Positions 31,579 to 34,505 of a DNA stretch of 34,505 nt are shown here, one piece after another; position 1 is the first letter of the stretch; each line of letters opens with the position of its first letter. The DNA comes from Chloroflexaceae bacterium (GTDB lineage Bacteria; Chloroflexota; Chloroflexia; Chloroflexales; Chloroflexaceae), in assembly GCA_012031225.1 (NCBI GenBank), contig JAAUTZ010000037.1:1-34505 (forward strand). The letters are read 5' to 3'. A program made the position numbers and the translations under genes. Under the pieces are notes generated by a model. It was not told where the DNA came from, ran no database searches, and saw only the letters and a program-made list of their open reading frames with translations.

Positions 31579-32811
31579 ATGCCAACTGATCGTGTTTCGA
31601 GTCGTGTTCGCAACATGCCGCCTTCCGGCATTCGTCGGTTTTTTGACATTGCTGCGACGATGGAGGATGTCATTTCGCTGAGCGTGGGTGAGCCGGATTT
31701 TATGACTCCGCAGCACATTCGGGATGCTGCCCACCACGCTATCGAGATTTCAAACGCCTACACCTCGAACTCTGGGCTGATCGAACTGCGCGAAGCGATT
31801 GCCGAGCATCTCTACCGCCGGTATGGGGTGGCCTACAACGCTGATACCGAGCTGATGATTACGGCAGGCGTGAGCGAGGGCTTGCAATCGGCTGCACTGG
31901 CGCTATTCGATCCGGGCGATGAAGTGATTATGACTGATCCGGGCTATGTTGCCTATTCGGGCAGCATCATGATCGCCAACGCCACGCCGATCTGTGTACC
32001 TACCTACGCCGCGAATGCCTTCCAAGTTACCGCTGCTGACATTGAGGCCCATATCACCCCGCGCACACGGGCGATTCTGCTGGGCTATCCGAGCAACCCG
32101 ACGGGGGCGGTGATGAGCCGCGAAGGGTTGCTGGAGATTGCTGCGGTGGTTGAGCGACACAATCTGGTGGTGATTTCAGATGAAATCTATGATCGGCTGG
32201 TGTATGGCGCAGAACACGTCTGCTTCTCGAGCATGCCGGGTATGCGCGAGCGCACCGTGCTCATGGGCGGCTTCTCCAAAGCCTATGCGATGACGGGCTG
32301 GCGGCTGGGCTGGACCGCCGCCCCGCGTGACCTGACCGAAGCCGCAGGCAAGATCCACCAATACGGCATGCTCTCCGCCCCAACGATGAGCCAGCACGCC
32401 GCGCTGCAAGCGATCCGGCACGGCGAGGACGATGTGCAGCAGATGGTGGCTGAGTATGATCGCCGCCGCCGCTACATCGTTGATCGCTTCAATCACATGG
32501 GGTTGCCAACCGTTGAGCCACAGGGCGCGTTTTTTGCCTTCCCCTACATTGGGCATCTCAGTATGAGCAGCGATATGTTTGCCGAACGTGTGCTGCAAGA
32601 AGCCCACGTCGCAATCATTCCGGGTAGTGCGTTTGGGGCGTATGGCGAGGGCTTTGTGCGGGTGTGTTACGCCACGTCATTGGATCGCATTGAAGCCGCC
32701 CTTGATCGGATTGAGAGCTTCTTGGAGCGCAATGATCTGTTGCGCCACACTGAACCCGCCCTTGCAGGAGCAGAACTGAATGGCTGGAACGCCGGACAAT
32801 ACGCCGCTTGA
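31579..32811 (+). CDS. Class I/II pyridoxal-phosphate aminotransferase (aspartate/aromatic family)
   Basis: A 410-residue fold-type I enzyme. SLSVGEPDFMTPQHI and TSNSGLIELREAIAEHL are at the N-terminus, followed by ITAGVSEGLQSAALALFDPG, GYPSNPTGAVMSREGL, VVISDEIYDRLVYG, and the PLP Lys in GGFSKAYAMTGWRLGW. C-terminal VCYATSLDRIEAALDRI carries the substrate Arg region. The family includes aspartate, alanine, aromatic and LL-diaminopimelate aminotransferases; the specific amino donor is not determinable. AAGGAG lies 6-7 bases before the ATG. The 3' end overlaps the next gene by 32 bases. Confidence 0.92.
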   Translation: MPTDRVSSRVRNMPPSGIRRFFDIAATMEDVISLSVGEPDFMTPQHIRDAAHHAIEISNAYTSNSGLIELREAIAEHLYRRYGVAYNADTELMITAGVSEGLQSAALALFDPGDEVIMTDPGYVAYSGSIMIANATPICVPTYAANAFQVTAADIEAHITPRTRAILLGYPSNPTGAVMSREGLLEIAAVVERHNLVVISDEIYDRLVYGAEHVCFSSMPGMRERTVLMGGFSKAYAMTGWRLGWTAAPRDLTEAAGKIHQYGMLSAPTMSQHAALQAIRHGEDDVQQMVAEYDRRRRYIVDRFNHMGLPTVEPQGAFFAFPYIGHLSMSSDMFAERVLQEAHVAIIPGSAFGAYGEGFVRVCYATSLDRIEAALDRIESFLERNDLLRHTEPALAGAELNGWNAGQYAA

Positions 32812-33199
32812 TCCTGCGGCAGAAGCCTCTGCGGCAGCTGCGGCAACGTCGCCTACAGCCGCCGGCCCATTGACGACCTCTGCGGCAACGTCGCCGGAGA
32901 TGGTGCGGTGTGCGCTCACGGGTGAATTGATCGCGGCTGATGAAGCCTATTGGGGCCCACCCCTGATTACCTTTGAGATGCTGATTGGCACGTTCTTTAA
33001 GACCCTGTTTACCGCCCCCTCCAATCTTAAGGCGATCCTCTTTAGCGTAGACGATGATGTGCCCTACGCGCCGCACGTCCGCCCGCAGCTTTCCCAACGG
33101 CGCACCCGTGAGCAACTCAAGCTGCTCGCCCTGTTGCTCGTAATCCTTGCGGTGATGGTCGGTATCCTGATCCTCGTGAGCGGCAGCGTCACGCTCTAA
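32780..33199 (+). CDS. Small membrane protein, unknown, overlapping the aminotransferase gene
   Basis: A 139-residue protein. The N-terminal 45 residues are Ala/Thr/Pro-rich (low complexity). A compact central part reads ALTGELIAADEAYWGPPLIT and is followed by FEMLIGTFFKTLFTAPSNLK. One C-terminal transmembrane helix (LALLLVILAVMVGILILVSG) ends the chain, so it would be a tail-anchored protein. AGGAG lies about 9 bases before the ATG at 32780, and the gene lies in another frame over the last 32 bases of the aminotransferase. No family recognised. The A/P/S-rich start is compositionally biased. Confidence 0.75.
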   Translation: MAGTPDNTPLDPAAEASAAAAATSPTAAGPLTTSAATSPEMVRCALTGELIAADEAYWGPPLITFEMLIGTFFKTLFTAPSNLKAILFSVDDDVPYAPHVRPQLSQRRTREQLKLLALLLVILAVMVGILILVSGSVTL

Positions 33200-33250
33200 C
33201 CGTGCTCGCCGCGCTGCATTTGGCGTAGGGCATGCACCGCGCCGGCTAGG

Positions 33251-33279
33251 TTGCGGCGAGGGCATATGCCGCGTATAAT
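33251..33279 (+). promoter_or_regulatory. Sigma-70 promoter for dnaX
   Basis: TTGCGG (33251-33256, 4/6), a 17-base spacer and TATAAT (33274-33279, 6/6), giving a leader of about 27 bases. CAGGGTT before the dnaX ATG serves as the ribosome site. Confidence 0.6.
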
Positions 33280-33312
33280 GAAGCTACGATCTATCGCACA
33301 TCAGGGTTACTT

Positions 33313-34461
33313 ATGGCGGCACAATCACTCTATCGCAAATGGCGTTCACAGACTTTCGATGAACTGGTTGGACAGGAACATGTCATCCAGACGTTACGCA
33401 ATGCGGTTGTCGAAGATCGCATTGGGCACGCCTACCTGTTCACTGGACCACGCGGCGTAGGCAAAACGAGCATGGCCCGCCTGCTCGCTAAAGCCGTCAA
33501 CTGTGAAGCCGAGCCTGCCCATCGCCCGTGCGGGGTGTGCCCGATGTGCATCGCCGTCAGTGAGGGGCGGGCGGTAGATGTGATTGAGATGGATGCCGCA
33601 TCGCACACGAGTGTAGACGATGCCCGCGATCTTATTGATCGGGTGCAGTTCCGTCCGGCGCAAGGACGCTACAAAGTCTACGTCATTGACGAAGTACATA
33701 TGCTCTCGACGGCGGCGTTTAATGCGCTGCTAAAGACGCTCGAAGAGCCGCCTGCCCACGCCATCTTTATTCTAGCGACAACCGAACTGCACAAAGTCCC
33801 CGCGACAATTGTCTCGCGCTGTCAACGGTTTGTGTTTGCCCGCCATACGATAGCCGACATTGCCCGCCACCTGCTACGGGTGGCTGAGGTGGAGCAGATC
33901 CAGCTTGAAGTTGCCGCCGCCCACGCAATAGCCCGCTCGGCTACAGGCAGTATGCGTGACGCGCTCGGTGTGTTGGAGCAGCTCGCTTCCTTCACAAGTG
34001 GCGTGGTTAAGTTAGAACACGTCACCAGCCTGCTAGGGATGACGAGTGCGGGCGAGGTAGATGCCTTGATCGCGGCGTTGCTTGCGGCTGATGTAGCGGG
34101 GGCATTGCGAGCGGTGAACAGTGTTGCCGATCAAGGCGCGGACATTCGCCAGTTCACCCGCGATCTGGTGGAACGCTTGCGGCTGCTGCTGCTGCGTGTG
34201 GCAACGGGGGCCGGTGCGCTTGATGATGTTCACCCTGATGACCGCGAGGTGCTAGAAGGGTGGGCGACGCAGGCCCAAGCGGGCGCGTTGGTGCATTGGA
34301 TCAAGCTGCTCAGCAACCTCGATTTCCAGCTTCGCACTAGCCCATATGGGAACTTGCCGCTTGAATTGGCCGTGGTTGAGGCACTCGTTGCGCCGCCGCC
34401 TGCCGCTACCCCCTGCCGCACCCCGCCCGCCCCTGCGCGTGCCCCCAACCCCACCAGCTAG
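33313..34461 (+). CDS. dnaX: DNA polymerase III clamp-loader subunit gamma/tau; frame ends in the Pro/Ala linker (possible frameshift product)
   Basis: The ATPase motor of the replicative clamp loader. Walker A GPRGVGKT is at residues 45-52. A zinc module has Cys64, Cys73, Cys76 and Cys79. Walker B VIDEVHM is at 124-130, sensor 1 is FILATTELHKVP, and the SRC arginine finger is in IVSRCQRF. Domains I-III are complete to about residue 355 and end in ELAVVEALVAPPPAAT. The frame then reads Cys-Arg and meets a TAG at 34459. Full-length tau proteins are usually well over 500 residues. In the +1 frame a Pro/Ala-rich linker continues with no stop to the window end, entered across the 5-C run at 34409-34413. 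This may be a programmed gamma/tau site, a mutation or a sequence error. Confidence 0.93.
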   Translation: MAAQSLYRKWRSQTFDELVGQEHVIQTLRNAVVEDRIGHAYLFTGPRGVGKTSMARLLAKAVNCEAEPAHRPCGVCPMCIAVSEGRAVDVIEMDAASHTSVDDARDLIDRVQFRPAQGRYKVYVIDEVHMLSTAAFNALLKTLEEPPAHAIFILATTELHKVPATIVSRCQRFVFARHTIADIARHLLRVAEVEQIQLEVAAAHAIARSATGSMRDALGVLEQLASFTSGVVKLEHVTSLLGMTSAGEVDALIAALLAADVAGALRAVNSVADQGADIRQFTRDLVERLRLLLLRVATGAGALDDVHPDDREVLEGWATQAQAGALVHWIKLLSNLDFQLRTSPYGNLPLELAVVEALVAPPPAATPCRTPPAPARAPNPTS

Positions 34462-34505
34462 CCCAGCGCGGCGGGCATCATTCAGCAAGCCCGCTGAGCC
34501 TGCGC

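Noticed and set aside
33205-33250. Inverted GC-rich repeat before dnaX as a terminator for the preceding gene
   Set aside because: Arms are interrupted and no T-tract follows.
1-34505. CRISPR arrays, tRNA or rRNA genes, insertion sequences, phage genes and known defence systems
   Set aside because: None of their repeat patterns, folds or protein motifs was seen; the Uma2-like gene at the edge is the only nuclease-like gene and has no defence partner in view.

Overview
The window is a GC-rich bacterial chromosome segment with tightly packed genes and no rRNA, tRNA, CRISPR array, insertion sequence or phage gene that I could find. The gene content fits a heterotrophic, aerobically respiring member of the Chloroflexota, probably class Chloroflexia. 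That placement is inferred from a very large Ser/Thr kinase-ATPase-GAF-SpoIIE protein, a Uma2-family protein, an A2-type caa3 oxidase operon whose CtaB has a long fused N-terminal membrane domain, and a branched-chain-type 2-oxoacid dehydrogenase. It is not proven from the sequence alone.

Left part, minus strand (1-12425): a Uma2-family nuclease-like gene cut by the window edge, a 1762-residue signalling protein, and a flavin amine oxidase. Next comes a cytochrome oxidase operon, in transcription order ctaC (CuA plus cytochrome c), ctaD (subunit I with a YSHPAVY motif), a CtaB fusion, a 39-residue one-helix protein and a 92-residue two-helix protein. It ends at a hairpin with a T-tract. No subunit III gene is present.

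Positions 12426-13424 hold an AT-rich regulatory stretch with several palindromes. It contains a free-standing 94-residue Gly/Ala-rich membrane protein gene on the plus strand, with its own consensus-like promoter, a palindrome at the predicted start of transcription, and a strong terminator.

Positions 13425-19009, minus strand: one probable operon running from a promoter at 18981-19009 through a 56-residue membrane ORF, an internal terminator-like hairpin, an acyl-CoA synthetase, and E1-alpha, E1-beta and E2 of a 2-oxoacid (branched-chain type) dehydrogenase. This would link 2-oxoacid oxidation to acyl-CoA metabolism. A lamin-tail-domain protein follows on the plus strand.

Positions 19470-23991, minus strand: an ECF sigma factor, a zinc-finger anti-sigma/sensor protein (ATGA overlap), an ABC-2 exporter (ATPase, permease) and a TrmJ-like RNA methyltransferase. 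Divergent from the sigma gene is a histidine cluster hisC-hisN-hisB (24225-26851).

Right part: a 212-residue unknown helical protein, a coupled sppA/TolB-like lipoprotein pair and purB on the minus strand. On the plus strand are a class I aminotransferase overlapping a small membrane protein, then dnaX. The dnaX reading frame stops right after domain III, in a Pro/Ala linker, while the +1 frame stays open to the window end. This may be a programmed gamma/tau frameshift or a mutation or sequencing error.

Most of the window is housekeeping. The items most deserving a second look are the dnaX frame change, the isolated 94-residue gene with its operator-like palindrome, the hairpin leaders in front of fadD and the amine oxidase, and the CtaB fusion.
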